Part shown: piece after piece, positions 7,608 through 16,309 of the stretch
Position numbering within the stretch: position 1 is the first letter of the stretch
Layout of the letters: the number at the start of each line of letters is the position of its first letter
DNA from: an uncultured Bacilli bacterium
GTDB taxonomy: Bacteria; Bacillota_I; Bacilli_A; RF39; UBA660
Length of the DNA: 38,751 bases
Direction of reading: 5' to 3'
Assembly (NCBI GenBank): GCA_944358255.1
Contig: CALVQQ010000005.1
Location: 1 to 38,751, forward strand
Program-made: the position numbers and the translations under genes
The notes under the pieces: model-generated
What the model saw: the letters and a program-made list of their open reading frames with translations, nothing else
The model's database searches: none
Told to the model about the DNA's origin: nothing

Positions 7608-8693
7608 ATGATAGTTAAAATAGAAAATATAAATCACCAAGGTTTAGGAATTACAAGAGTAAATGGCAAAGTAACATTTGTTGAAAATGCGTTGCCTGGT
7701 GAAGTAATAGATATAATACTTACAAATGAGAAAAAAAATTATAACTTAGCAAAGATTCAAAAAATAATTCAAAAAAGCTCTTATAGAATAGATCCAATAT
7801 GCCCATATTTTAATGAATGTGGCGGTTGTGACTTTGGCCATGTGAACTATGAAACTGAACTTAAATATAAAAAAGAAAAAGTAGAAAATATCTTAAAAAA
7901 ATACGCACACATAGATGTAAACATAGAAATAACACCTTCTGATAAAGTATACAACTATAGAAATAAAATAACATTACATAAACAAAATGAAAAGATAGGT
8001 TTAGTAAAAAAGAATAGTAGTGAAGTAATAGAAATTAAAGAATGCAAATTAGTCGATGAAAAGATAAATGAAATATTACGTAACAATCCAAAAGAAGGAA
8101 TTATTAGGACTAATGGAAAAGAGATAATCTCAAATGAAAATGAAAATATAACAATAAACATAGATAAATATAAATTCAAAGTCAATTTAAATTCATTTTT
8201 TCAAATAAATCCATATACTTATGAAAAAATGTTTAATCACATAAAAAAACTTATCAGTTCAAATGATGTATTACTTGATTTATATTCCGGAGTTGGCGTG
8301 TTTTCGATTTTACTAAGTGAAAATTGCAAAAAAATATATGGAATAGAAATAAATGAAAACTCCTATAAAAATACTTTAGAAAATAAAAAAATAAACAATT
8401 TAGAAAATATCACTTTTATGTTAGGAAAAGTAGAAGATAACTTACCAAAAATTAATGAAAAAATTGATACAATAATTGTAGATCCACCTAGAAGTGGTCT
8501 AAGTAAAACAACAATAAAACAAATTATTAGTATAAATCCTAAAAAAATCATATATGTATCTTGTAATCCAATGACATTAGCAAGAGATTTAAATTTATTA
8601 AATAATAGTTACAAATTAGAATGCATCAAAGTTTTTGACATGTTTCCTAGAACCAATCATGTTGAATGCGTATGCGAACTAAAAAGTTGTTAA
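7608..8693 (+). CDS. rlmCD: 23S rRNA (uracil-C5)-methyltransferase, RlmD/RlmCD (TrmA/RumA) family
   Basis: S-adenosylmethionine-dependent enzyme that methylates C5 of uracils in 23S rRNA. An N-terminal TRAM-like RNA-binding domain covers residues 1-55. An iron-sulfur cysteine cluster follows, with C65, C71 and C74 (C-x5-C-G-G-C) and a later cysteine near residue 146. The Rossmann-type methyltransferase domain has D-L-Y-S-G-V-G near 224, D-P-P-R-S-G near 291, and the catalytic cysteine in S-C-N-P at about 318. At 361 residues it is shorter than the roughly 450-460 of Bacillus RlmCD; most of the loss lies in the middle domain. AGGAGA is 5 bases before the ATG. The gene is monocistronic and divergent from the ger operon. 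Which uracil is modified is inferred from the family only. Confidence 0.88.
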   Translation: MIVKIENINHQGLGITRVNGKVTFVENALPGEVIDIILTNEKKNYNLAKIQKIIQKSSYRIDPICPYFNECGGCDFGHVNYETELKYKKEKVENILKKYAHIDVNIEITPSDKVYNYRNKITLHKQNEKIGLVKKNSSEVIEIKECKLVDEKINEILRNNPKEGIIRTNGKEIISNENENITINIDKYKFKVNLNSFFQINPYTYEKMFNHIKKLISSNDVLLDLYSGVGVFSILLSENCKKIYGIEINENSYKNTLENKKINNLENITFMLGKVEDNLPKINEKIDTIIVDPPRSGLSKTTIKQIISINPKKIIYVSCNPMTLARDLNLLNNSYKLECIKVFDMFPRTNHVECVCELKSC

Positions 8694-8791
8694 TCATTAT
8701 AAAATATAATAATTTAGCAGATTTATTTATATATATTAAATTAATAATATTATTTAACTAAACAAATAATTAATGAAAGTAGTTGATATTT

Positions 8792-9331
8792 ATGGAATAT
8801 AGAAAAGCAATAATTAGTGACATTAACTGCATAGCACAACTTGTTACGGATTTGATTGGATCTTGTAACATTAAATCTAAAAAATCAATATTAGAAACTA
8901 ACATTGAAGATATAACTAAAGATATAAATAATTATTATATATGTATTATTGATGGTAAAATTGTAGGAACTTGCGGAATAAGCAATGTTATAAAATCCGA
9001 TAAATATAATTTGAATTTAAAGAATATCAGAGAAATTTTATATTTAGCTGTAGATAAAAAATATCAAGGTAGAGGTATCGGAACAAACTTATTAAAATTG
9101 TGCAGTTGTAATAATAAATATGACATCCTTTATGAGGCATGGGGTGACAATGGAAAATATGTAAATTCTAAATTTATTTTAAAAAAATGTGGATATGAAT
9201 TAATTAAAAATTTAGGAAATAACTATTATAGAAAAAATAATTATTGCCCTAAATGTGTAAATAGAGATAAAAATTGTAATAAATGTATTGCTCAAATTTG
9301 GATTAAACATAAATATACAAACCTCTGCTAA
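8792..9331 (+). CDS. GNAT N-acetyltransferase with C-terminal four-cysteine motif
   Basis: A 179-residue GNAT protein: N-terminal substrate half, central strand I-L-Y-L-A-V-D, and the acetyl-CoA loop Q-G-R-G-I-G at 92-97. The C-terminus is unusual: residues 152-165 form C-X2-C-X6-C-X2-C, a potential zinc or iron-sulfur site, followed by a short basic tail ending in Cys. Other cysteines (13, 25, 51, 61, 104, 106, 133) make the whole protein cysteine-rich. I chose the ATG at 8792 because GNAT homology begins there; a TTG at 8783 is an alternative. The ribosome binding site is weak (GAAAG). Function beyond acetyl transfer is unknown. Confidence 0.78.
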   Translation: MEYRKAIISDINCIAQLVTDLIGSCNIKSKKSILETNIEDITKDINNYYICIIDGKIVGTCGISNVIKSDKYNLNLKNIREILYLAVDKKYQGRGIGTNLLKLCSCNNKYDILYEAWGDNGKYVNSKFILKKCGYELIKNLGNNYYRKNNYCPKCVNRDKNCNKCIAQIWIKHKYTNLC

Positions 9332-9473
9332 ATTACTACGTTTTGTTTGAAAATGTTATTTTATACAAACATACAAAAAACAAATTGAAGTGTATGTAAA
9401 CTAAACAAAGTCACTTCATTATATAAAGATTAATTGAAAATCATAGCAATAAAAAGTAATTGTGCAAAAAATA

Positions 9474-9482
9474 TGATATAAT
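9474..9482 (+). promoter_or_regulatory. extended -10 promoter of the HD-domain gene
   Basis: TGATATAAT, identical to the box before the gene at 7608. No clear -35 box. It would give a leader of about 30 nt before the ATG at 9519. The rest of the 187-base gap holds a weak inverted repeat (TGAAGTG/CACTTCA near 9388-9420) with no strong T-tract. Confidence 0.6.
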
Positions 9483-9518
9483 ACAAATAAGAAATTTATT
9501 ATACGTACAGGTGGTAAA

Positions 9519-10544
9519 ATGAACTATATAGAGAAAGCCAACAACGAATTGAAAGAATATTTTAAAACATTAGAACCAAATTTTCCGGAGTGGTTAAATG
9601 AGTATATTGAGACAAAAGAACTTTTATCTCAAAAATATATAAGTATAACATGTGGGACAATATATTCTGATTTATTCGAAAGCAAATTTTTCTTTTCAAG
9701 TTTAGATCACTCAATAGCAGTTGCATTAATAGTGTGGCATTTTACTCATGACAAAAAACAAACTATAGCAGGGCTCTTCCACGACATAGCAACGCCGGCA
9801 TTCAAACACTGCGTAGATTTTTTAGATGGAGATTATATGAATCAAGAATCAACAGAAGACTTAACATCCGACATTATTAAAAATTCTAGTGACATTATGA
9901 AACTCTTAAAAAGAGATGAGATAAAACTTTCTGAAATAGATAATTATCACTTATATCCAATTGCTGACAATGATACACCAAAATTATCAGCAGATAGATT
10001 AGAATATTCGCTATCAAATGCATTATTTACTTATAGATTATTAGAGAAAAGTGTAATAGAAGAAATTTATAATGACATTGAAATTCAAAAAAATGAAAAC
10101 AATGAAATTGAATTAGGATTTAAAACAAAAAGAATAGCGAGAGAATTTGTTAAAGTAACTAGCAAATTATCAATAATATATAGAGAAGACAGGACAAGAT
10201 ATTCAATGCAATTTATTGCAGACATATTAAAAAAACTTAATGAAGAAAACAAAATATCTAAAAAAGATTTATATGAACTCAAAGAAAGTGAAATAATAAA
10301 CATAATTGAAAAATCCAAATACAAAAAAATATTTAATATTTGGAAAACTGCCAAAAAAGTAAAAACATCAAAAGAAGAACCCAAAAATGTATATTATGTT
10401 AATCACCCAGCAAAAATTAGATATATTGATCCATTATTAAATGGAAATAGAATTTCAAAAAAATGTAAAATTGCAAAAAAAATGATAGATAAAAATCTAT
10501 CATATGATATGAATAAATATGTTTATTTAGATTTAGAAATGTAA
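9519..10544 (+). CDS. HD-domain phosphohydrolase family protein
   Basis: A 341-residue soluble protein with an HD-type metal-binding domain in the first half. D-H-S-I-A-V-A lies near residue 67, followed by the H-D pair in G-L-F-H-D-I-A-T-P-A near 88, and a downstream S-A-D-R-L-E-Y with the distal aspartate near 159. This layout resembles deoxynucleotide triphosphohydrolase-like and YfbR-like HD proteins, so a nucleotide or phosphoester substrate is likely. The C-terminal third is helical and lysine-rich and not assigned. AGGTGG precedes the ATG. The next, frameshifted gene starts 12 bases after the stop, so the two probably form an operon. Confidence 0.75.
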   Translation: MNYIEKANNELKEYFKTLEPNFPEWLNEYIETKELLSQKYISITCGTIYSDLFESKFFFSSLDHSIAVALIVWHFTHDKKQTIAGLFHDIATPAFKHCVDFLDGDYMNQESTEDLTSDIIKNSSDIMKLLKRDEIKLSEIDNYHLYPIADNDTPKLSADRLEYSLSNALFTYRLLEKSVIEEIYNDIEIQKNENNEIELGFKTKRIAREFVKVTSKLSIIYREDRTRYSMQFIADILKKLNEENKISKKDLYELKESEIINIIEKSKYKKIFNIWKTAKKVKTSKEEPKNVYYVNHPAKIRYIDPLLNGNRISKKCKIAKKMIDKNLSYDMNKYVYLDLEM

Positions 10545-10556
10545 AAGGTGTAATGT

Positions 10557-11464
10557 ATGATAAAAGAAGAAAAATACCAAAAAATTGAAAATTTTTTTAA
10601 AAAAGACTTAGAAATAAAGCAAATATTAAATACAATAATACCTACAGAGGCAGATTTTTACGATGAAGAATCTAAAATAAGATATACAGATAAATTAATT
10701 AAAGAAATCAATAAAATTGCCTTTTTAATACAACAAATTATTAACGATTTTAATATTCCAGACCATATAAAAGAAACATTTGCAACTAAAATTAAACAAA
10801 TAGAACAAAACATAAACGGAAGCGAATTTTATAATACTTTAAATCAAGGATTATTAAAAACATTACAATATATTAAAAGTAATATTAGCGACTTAAGACC
10901 CGAATTTGTAGATTCAGTTAGAAAAGGATTTAAAGGATATTATTTATTTTATGGTGAAAATGTTGAAACACCTATAACGATTATGAATTTTTACACTATA
11001 TACATAGCTACATAATAAACAATGAAAAATTTTATGAATACGTACCTGAAATTAAGAGTAAAAAAGAAAATGAAACAGATGAATGGGAGGGAGTATTTTT
11101 AAGAGGGAAAACAGACGAACCTGGAGAAAAATTATTTGATGAAATTTTAAAAAATAATATAAATAGTGATAGAATAGACATATTAAGTTTGACAGACAAA
11201 ATATTATTAATGGCGCGCGACTTAGGCCATGCGACAGTATTAGAAATTGATACTACAGATAAAGAAAAAATATTTGTAAGATATTTTATACCTAAAAACA
11301 ATAATACAAATATGACAGCAAATTTAAAAGGAATAAACGTAAATAAGTCCGAATTTGCAGTTGGAGATTTTTTAACAAATAAAGAAAATTTTTCAAATGA
11401 TATAATAACTCTTATAAAGGGAATTGCAACAGATCTAGATATGGAAAAAAATAATAATTACTAG
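10557..11464 (+). pseudogene. unknown protein interrupted by a -1 frameshift (two open segments)
   Basis: The first segment (10557-11015) is open in one frame and then stops; a second frame is open from about 10991 to the TAA at 11464 and continues smoothly. The switch falls at a run of five T at 10988-10992. One extra T, or a -1 slip on the Phe codon, joins them into a single protein of about 302 residues. Neither part shows a domain I recognise. The whole looks soluble and alpha-helical at first, then mixed. AAAGGTG precedes the ATG, and the gene follows the HD gene closely. It may be a sequencing error, a recent mutation, or translational frameshifting; the intact reading beyond the break argues against old decay. 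Confidence 0.7.
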
Positions 11465-11493
11465 TAAACCAAAGCATTAAAAGGAGAGTAAAA

Positions 11494-12186
11494 ATGAAAA
11501 AAACATTAAAAATAATTTTATTAATAGCATTATTTATAGTAATAATAATAAGTTCACTAGTTATATGGGATTTAATTCAAGAAAACAAATTAAATGAGGA
11601 ACTAGAATACATAAGTGAACTAACTAATGCAGAAAAAATTGATGTCGAAGAAATCTATAAAGTATTAAATCGAACAATTACAAAAGGAGATTACGAAGAA
11701 GTAGAAAAATCCTTTAAAAACTATTTAAAAGATAATTTTGATAACACACTTAAAATTGCAGATATATTAAATGATGAAAATTTGATAAATATTTTAACAG
11801 TTGAAAATTATTTGAATGATGGTAAAGATTTTATAAAGTCAAAGCAATATATAGAAGATACAAAAAACAACCTCACAGAATACAAAAATGTATACTTAGA
11901 ATTTTTTACTGAAGAAAAAGCAATGTCGTATATAAATGACAAAAATTTAGACAAATACTATATTGAATTATATAGAGAAGAATATGTAGGAGATATAGAA
12001 TATGATAATGGAACAGAAGAAGTAGAAAAATCTTTAAATGAAATATTAGATATGCTAAATATTTATGAAGAAGTTATTAACATGTTATCAAATAACCAAA
12101 ATGCGTGGGAAATAGTTGGAAAAAATATAGTTTTTGATGATACTGAATTATCAAATAAATATGATGAACTAATCAATAAATTGTAA
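11494..12186 (+). CDS. hypothetical membrane-anchored protein (230 aa)
   Basis: A single hydrophobic helix at residues 5-26 after a short basic start (M-K-K-T-L-K) acts as signal anchor; no lipobox cysteine follows. The remaining 200 residues are very acidic, rich in E, N and Y, and predicted mainly helical, so they should lie outside the membrane. I recognise no family. AAGGAG stands 8 bases before the ATG. It is 29 bases after the frameshifted gene and may share its transcript. The gene after it has its own promoter. Confidence 0.7.
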   Translation: MKKTLKIILLIALFIVIIISSLVIWDLIQENKLNEELEYISELTNAEKIDVEEIYKVLNRTITKGDYEEVEKSFKNYLKDNFDNTLKIADILNDENLINILTVENYLNDGKDFIKSKQYIEDTKNNLTEYKNVYLEFFTEEKAMSYINDKNLDKYYIELYREEYVGDIEYDNGTEEVEKSLNEILDMLNIYEEVINMLSNNQNAWEIVGKNIVFDDTELSNKYDELINKL

Positions 12187-12199
12187 AAAATATTTTAGA

Positions 12200-12232
12200 G
12201 TAACTTACCTGTAACTTTAATAATAATATAAT
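12200..12232 (+). promoter_or_regulatory. promoter with tandem direct repeat, likely target of the downstream response regulator
   Basis: GTAACTT at 12200-12206 is repeated at 12211-12217, an 11-base period. A TATAAT -10 box lies at 12227-12232, so the repeats cover the -35 position, where the sequence is otherwise poor (TTACCT). OmpR/PhoB-type regulators bind tandem repeats 10-11 bases apart at such positions. The neighbouring OmpR-type regulator is the obvious candidate; this is inference. Confidence 0.55.
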
Positions 12233-12255
12233 TATTAATGAAAAGGAGAAAAGTT

Positions 12256-12927
12256 ATGGAAATATTAAAAGTTGAAAATTTAACAAAAATATATGGAAAA
12301 GATACAACAAAAGTTATTGCGTTAGATGATGTTTCATTTTCTATCGAAAAGGGAGAATTTGTTGCAATTGTCGGTGCAAGTGGAAGTGGTAAATCAACAT
12401 TGTTACATATTATAGGTGGGGTTGATAGACCAACTTCAGGGAAAGTATATATTGATGGAAAAGATATTTTTAAATTAGATGATGATAAATTAGCGATTTT
12501 CAGAAGAAGGCAAGTGGGTTTAATATATCAATTCTATAATTTGATTCCAATATTAAATGTTGAAGAAAATATTGCATTACCATTATCATTAGATAATAGA
12601 GAAATAGACAAAGAAGAATTAAATGAAATGCTAAAATTATTAGGTTTACAAAACAGAAAAAAACATTTGCCTAATGAATTATCAGGTGGACAACAACAAA
12701 GAACTAGCATAGGTAGAGCTTTAATAACTAAACCAACAATAATATTAGCAGATGAACCAACAGGAAACTTGGATTCTAAATCGAGCGATGAAATTGTAAC
12801 ACTACTAAAAAAATCAAATAAAGATTTAAAACAAACAATTATTATGATTACACATAACATGGAAATTGCAAAATATGCTGACAGAATAATAAAAATAGAA
12901 GACGGTAAAATTGTTGAGGAGGTTTAA
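12256..12927 (+). CDS. ABC transporter ATP-binding protein, MacB/LolD/BceA type
   Basis: A 223-residue ATPase. Walker A G-A-S-G-S-G-K-S-T at 40-48; signature L-S-G-G-Q-Q-Q-R; Walker B I-I-L-A-D-E-P-T-G-N-L-D, the form typical of the lipoprotein/antimicrobial-peptide exporter group; H-loop in I-T-H-N. The ATG at 12256 is preferred to an in-frame ATG at 12238 because AAAAGGAG lies between them and fits as the ribosome binding site. The permease begins two bases after the stop. Together with the two-component genes downstream this resembles Bce-type peptide-sensing and detoxification modules. Confidence 0.93.
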   Translation: MEILKVENLTKIYGKDTTKVIALDDVSFSIEKGEFVAIVGASGSGKSTLLHIIGGVDRPTSGKVYIDGKDIFKLDDDKLAIFRRRQVGLIYQFYNLIPILNVEENIALPLSLDNREIDKEELNEMLKLLGLQNRKKHLPNELSGGQQQRTSIGRALITKPTIILADEPTGNLDSKSSDEIVTLLKKSNKDLKQTIIMITHNMEIAKYADRIIKIEDGKIVEEV

Positions 12928-12928
12928 A

Positions 12929-15598
12929 ATGTCCTTGCTTAACAAGTTAACAATAAAAAATTTGAAATTAAATAAAAAAAGAACAATTGTTACTATAATT
13001 GGAATAATTTTGTCAGTTGCTTTAATTACTGCAGTTTCGACAATATATGCAAGTGGAGTAAAATCGTTAATAAATTTTGAAATACACGAAAAAGGTAATT
13101 TTCATGTAGCCTTTTATAACGTTCCAAACGAAGAAATACAAACGTTTAAAAACAATCGAGCAATTGAAGAGATAAATATAACAAAAAACATTGGGTATGC
13201 CAACATTGATTCAAAAAACGAATATAAACCTTACGCGTACATAAAAGCATTTACACAAAAATCATTAGAAAATTTATCAATAAAATTAGTTGAAGGTAGA
13301 TTGCCAGAAAACGAAAACGAAATACTAATTCCGACCCATTTAAAAACTAATGGAAGAATTGATTACCAGATTGGAGACACAATAACTTTAGAGGTTGGTA
13401 AAAGAGTAGATAATGGAGGTCACGAATTAACACAAAATAATCCATACAATCCAGTTAATATGACAGAAACAACGGTAGATATGGAAACCGGCAAAGAAGA
13501 AACCAACTACATAGAAAAAAGTGAAGAAAAAATCATTGATACAACCACAAAAACATACAAAATAGTTGGAATAATAGAAAGGCCAGCATCAAACATAGAA
13601 GATTACATCGCACCAGGATATACACTAATAACATATACCGATGAAAAAAACTTTGAAGGAAACGTCGACTTATACATACTTTATAACGACAAATCATTAA
13701 AAAACATATATAAAATAACAGCAGGTATATTAGAAATCGATGAAGATCTATTCGAAAAAGCATATACAGGAGTATCAAATGCAACCTACGAAGAATTTGA
13801 AAAAATAAACGAAGAATTAAGTAAATCAAAGTATGAAATAAACGTTAATGATTATTTAATAAGTTTAGAAACAAATCCAATAAGTGGAAGCGGAGTTGGA
13901 GGACTAGGAATAGTAGCTGGAATTGTAATAACAATCATAATTACTACATCAGTATTTTGCATAAAAAATAGTTTTGACATATCAATAACGGAGAAAATCA
14001 AACAATATGGTATGTTAAAAAGCATAGGAGCCACAAAAAAACAGATTAAGAAAAATGTTTTTTATGAAGCAACAATTTTGGGAATGATTAGTATTCCGCT
14101 AGGTATATTATCAGGTTTTGTAGCATCATACATACTAATTATAATAAGCAATTATTATTTAAAAGATATGTTAAGCGATGGCTTAAAACTTATATTTTCG
14201 TTTTCTTATATTGCAATTATCATAGCAATTTTGTTAGGAATAATTACAATATACTTATCAGCATTTAGAAGTGCAAGTAAAGCATCTAAAACATCTCCAA
14301 TAGATTCAATAAGAAATAGTTCAAATATTAAAATAAATAAAAAAAGTTTAAAATGTCCAAAAATTATAAACAAATTATTTGGAATAGGAGGAGAAATATC
14401 ATATAAAAATTTAAAAAGAAATAAGAAAAAATATAGAACTACAACCATTTCAATAGTAGTTTCTGTAACTGTATTTATTGCATTATTTAGTTTTATGAGA
14501 ATCGCTTTTGATATGGTAGAAAACGAACTTAATATTAGTGAGTATAATGTGTATTTATCTAATAGTGGTAATGGAAATAATCTAGATAAGTTTATTGAAA
14601 CTACAAAATTCGACAACATTGAAAATTATACAATACTTAGACAAGCTACTATAAAATCCATTGAAAACTATTATAGTTCTGAATATATTAATTGGTTAAA
14701 ATTAGAGCTAGACCCAGATATAGATAATTATATTAATATAATTGCAATTGGTGATGATCAATATAAAAAATATATAGATTCATTAGGATTAAAATATGAA
14801 GATGTAAAGGATAAGTTAATATTATCTGATTACGCTAATATAAGCAAATACGATAATGAAAAGAACAAATTTGTAAATAAATATATGAGAATTAATTATT
14901 TAAAAAAAGGAGATGTAATAAAAGGCTTTGTTGATAATGATGTTTCAATTAATTTAGAAATTGCTTTTGTTGCAGAAGAAAAACCATTTGGTTTAAAAAA
15001 TAGAGAAAGTTCACAATTTGTTATCAGTGATGAATTATTTGATAAATTATTTACTTCCGAAGATTTAGAGATATTTTATAATTCAAATAATGCTAATAAG
15101 TTACAAGATGAAATTGATGAGTATTTAAAAACTGAAGATTATTATCTAAATAATTTAGAAGAAAATGTTAGAATTATGAACAACTTATTCACACTGATTG
15201 GGATATTTTTATACGGATTTATAATAGTTATATCATTAATAGGAATAACAAATATATTTAACACAATAACAACAAATATGGAATTAAGACGACAAGAATT
15301 TGCAATGCTAAAATCAGTCGGAATGACAAAAAAAGAATTCAATAAAATGATAAGACTAGAAAGTTTGTTTATTGGAATAAAATCATTAATAATAGGAATA
15401 ACTTTAGGAACTATATTATCGTATACTATTCATTATTTCTTAGCAGAGGACAGTGGAATGCCATATGATTTACCGTTATTAGGAATATTAATATCTATAT
15501 TAATAGTATTTATATTAATATTTGTTATAATGAAATACTCTATAAATAAAATAAATAAACAAAACACAATTGAAACTATCCGTAATGAAAACATTTAA
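12929..15598 (+). CDS. ABC transporter permease with two FtsX domains
   Basis: An 889-residue membrane protein partnering the ATPase. The first helix lies near residues 20-42, followed by a large extracytoplasmic region of about 270 residues. A three-helix FtsX block is at about 310-460 with the coupling motif K-Q-Y-G-M-L-K-S-I-G-A-T. A second half follows: helix near 520, another external domain, and a C-terminal FtsX block with R-Q-E-F-A-M-L-K-S-V-G-M. The duplicated layout fits MacB-like and Vex/YknZ-type mechanotransducing permeases. Start at ATG 12929 with GAGGAGG nine bases upstream. The substrate is probably a peptide or lipid, judging from the linked sensor system only. Confidence 0.9.
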   Translation: MSLLNKLTIKNLKLNKKRTIVTIIGIILSVALITAVSTIYASGVKSLINFEIHEKGNFHVAFYNVPNEEIQTFKNNRAIEEINITKNIGYANIDSKNEYKPYAYIKAFTQKSLENLSIKLVEGRLPENENEILIPTHLKTNGRIDYQIGDTITLEVGKRVDNGGHELTQNNPYNPVNMTETTVDMETGKEETNYIEKSEEKIIDTTTKTYKIVGIIERPASNIEDYIAPGYTLITYTDEKNFEGNVDLYILYNDKSLKNIYKITAGILEIDEDLFEKAYTGVSNATYEEFEKINEELSKSKYEINVNDYLISLETNPISGSGVGGLGIVAGIVITIIITTSVFCIKNSFDISITEKIKQYGMLKSIGATKKQIKKNVFYEATILGMISIPLGILSGFVASYILIIISNYYLKDMLSDGLKLIFSFSYIAIIIAILLGIITIYLSAFRSASKASKTSPIDSIRNSSNIKINKKSLKCPKIINKLFGIGGEISYKNLKRNKKKYRTTTISIVVSVTVFIALFSFMRIAFDMVENELNISEYNVYLSNSGNGNNLDKFIETTKFDNIENYTILRQATIKSIENYYSSEYINWLKLELDPDIDNYINIIAIGDDQYKKYIDSLGLKYEDVKDKLILSDYANISKYDNEKNKFVNKYMRINYLKKGDVIKGFVDNDVSINLEIAFVAEEKPFGLKNRESSQFVISDELFDKLFTSEDLEIFYNSNNANKLQDEIDEYLKTEDYYLNNLEENVRIMNNLFTLIGIFLYGFIIVISLIGITNIFNTITTNMELRRQEFAMLKSVGMTKKEFNKMIRLESLFIGIKSLIIGITLGTILSYTIHYFLAEDSGMPYDLPLLGILISILIVFILIFVIMKYSINKINKQNTIETIRNENI

Positions 15599-15616
15599 AA
15601 GGGCAAAAGCCCTTTT
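15597..15616 (+). terminator. rho-independent terminator after the ABC permease
   Basis: Perfect eight-base stem AAAAGGGC/GCCCTTTT with loop AAAA. The first arm overlaps the TAA of the permease. The T-tract is short (four T, within the stem), so read-through to the two-component genes is possible. Confidence 0.7.
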
Positions 15617-15621
15617 AAAAA

Positions 15622-15630
15622 TGGTATAAT
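15622..15630 (+). promoter_or_regulatory. extended -10 promoter of the two-component genes
   Basis: TGGTATAAT, matching TGnTATAAT, lies right after the terminator; the -35 position falls inside the hairpin and is poor. The ATG of the response regulator is 23 bases further on, giving a very short leader. Confidence 0.55.
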
Positions 15631-15652
15631 ATAAATGAAGGGAGTTTATATT

Positions 15653-16309
15653 ATGAATATTTTATTAATTGAAGATAATTTATCTATAATAAAAGGTTTA
15701 TCATATTATTTTGAAAGTAACAACTACAATTTGATATATAAAACTAATATCAGTGATGCGTTAAAATACATAAATGAAAATAAAAAAATTAATTTAATAA
15801 TTCTTGATATAATGCTACCAGATGGAAATGGTGTGGAACTATATAAAAAAGAAATATTAAATTTAGGTATACCAACAATTTTTCTAACAGCAAAAGACGA
15901 TGAAGATGAAATTGTAAAATGTCTAAATTTGGGTGCAGAAGATTTCATGACTAAACCTTTTAGTACTAAAGAATTATTAGCTAGAGTAAATAAAATAATA
16001 AATCGCTTTCAAAAACAAAATAAAATACAAATTAAAGATATCATATTTGATTTAGATAAAATGATATTATATAAAAATAATAAACCAGTAAGTTTAAGTC
16101 CGTTGGAATTAAAAATAATTAATTTATTATTTTCTAATTTAAATAAGGTTATAAGCAGAGACATATTATTAGATAAAATTTGGGAATGGACAGGAAACGA
16201 TGTTGATGACCATACTATAACAGTATATTTTAAAAGAATAAGAGAAAAAATAGGAACTGATATTATTATTACAATCAAAGGTATAGGATATAGAATAGAT
16301 GAAAAATAA
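15653..16309 (+). CDS. OmpR-family response regulator
   Basis: A 218-residue transcription factor. Receiver domain with acidic pair E7-D8, phospho-acceptor D52 (L-I-I-L-D-I-M-L-P), T/S near 80 and K near 102. C-terminal winged-helix DNA-binding domain at about 125-218 with L-S-P-L-E-L-K-I-I and a D-D-H-T-I-T-V-Y recognition helix. AAGGGAG precedes the ATG at 15653; an in-frame upstream ATG at 15635 overlaps that site and is rejected. It overlaps the sensor kinase by 11 bases. It probably controls the adjacent ABC transporter through the repeats at 12200-12217. Confidence 0.94.
   Translation: MNILLIEDNLSIIKGLSYYFESNNYNLIYKTNISDALKYINENKKINLIILDIMLPDGNGVELYKKEILNLGIPTIFLTAKDDEDEIVKCLNLGAEDFMTKPFSTKELLARVNKIINRFQKQNKIQIKDIIFDLDKMILYKNNKPVSLSPLELKIINLLFSNLNKVISRDILLDKIWEWTGNDVDDHTITVYFKRIREKIGTDIIITIKGIGYRIDEK

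Noticed and set aside
7548-7640. N-terminal extension of the GerA-type protein up to 7640
   Set aside because: It would overlap the divergent rlmCD gene and promoter and adds a hydrophobic stretch absent from the family.
9332-9518. Terminator or RNA gene in the gap between the GNAT and HD genes
   Set aside because: Only a seven-base inverted repeat with a long loop and no proper T-run was seen; apart from the extended -10 box nothing else is supported.
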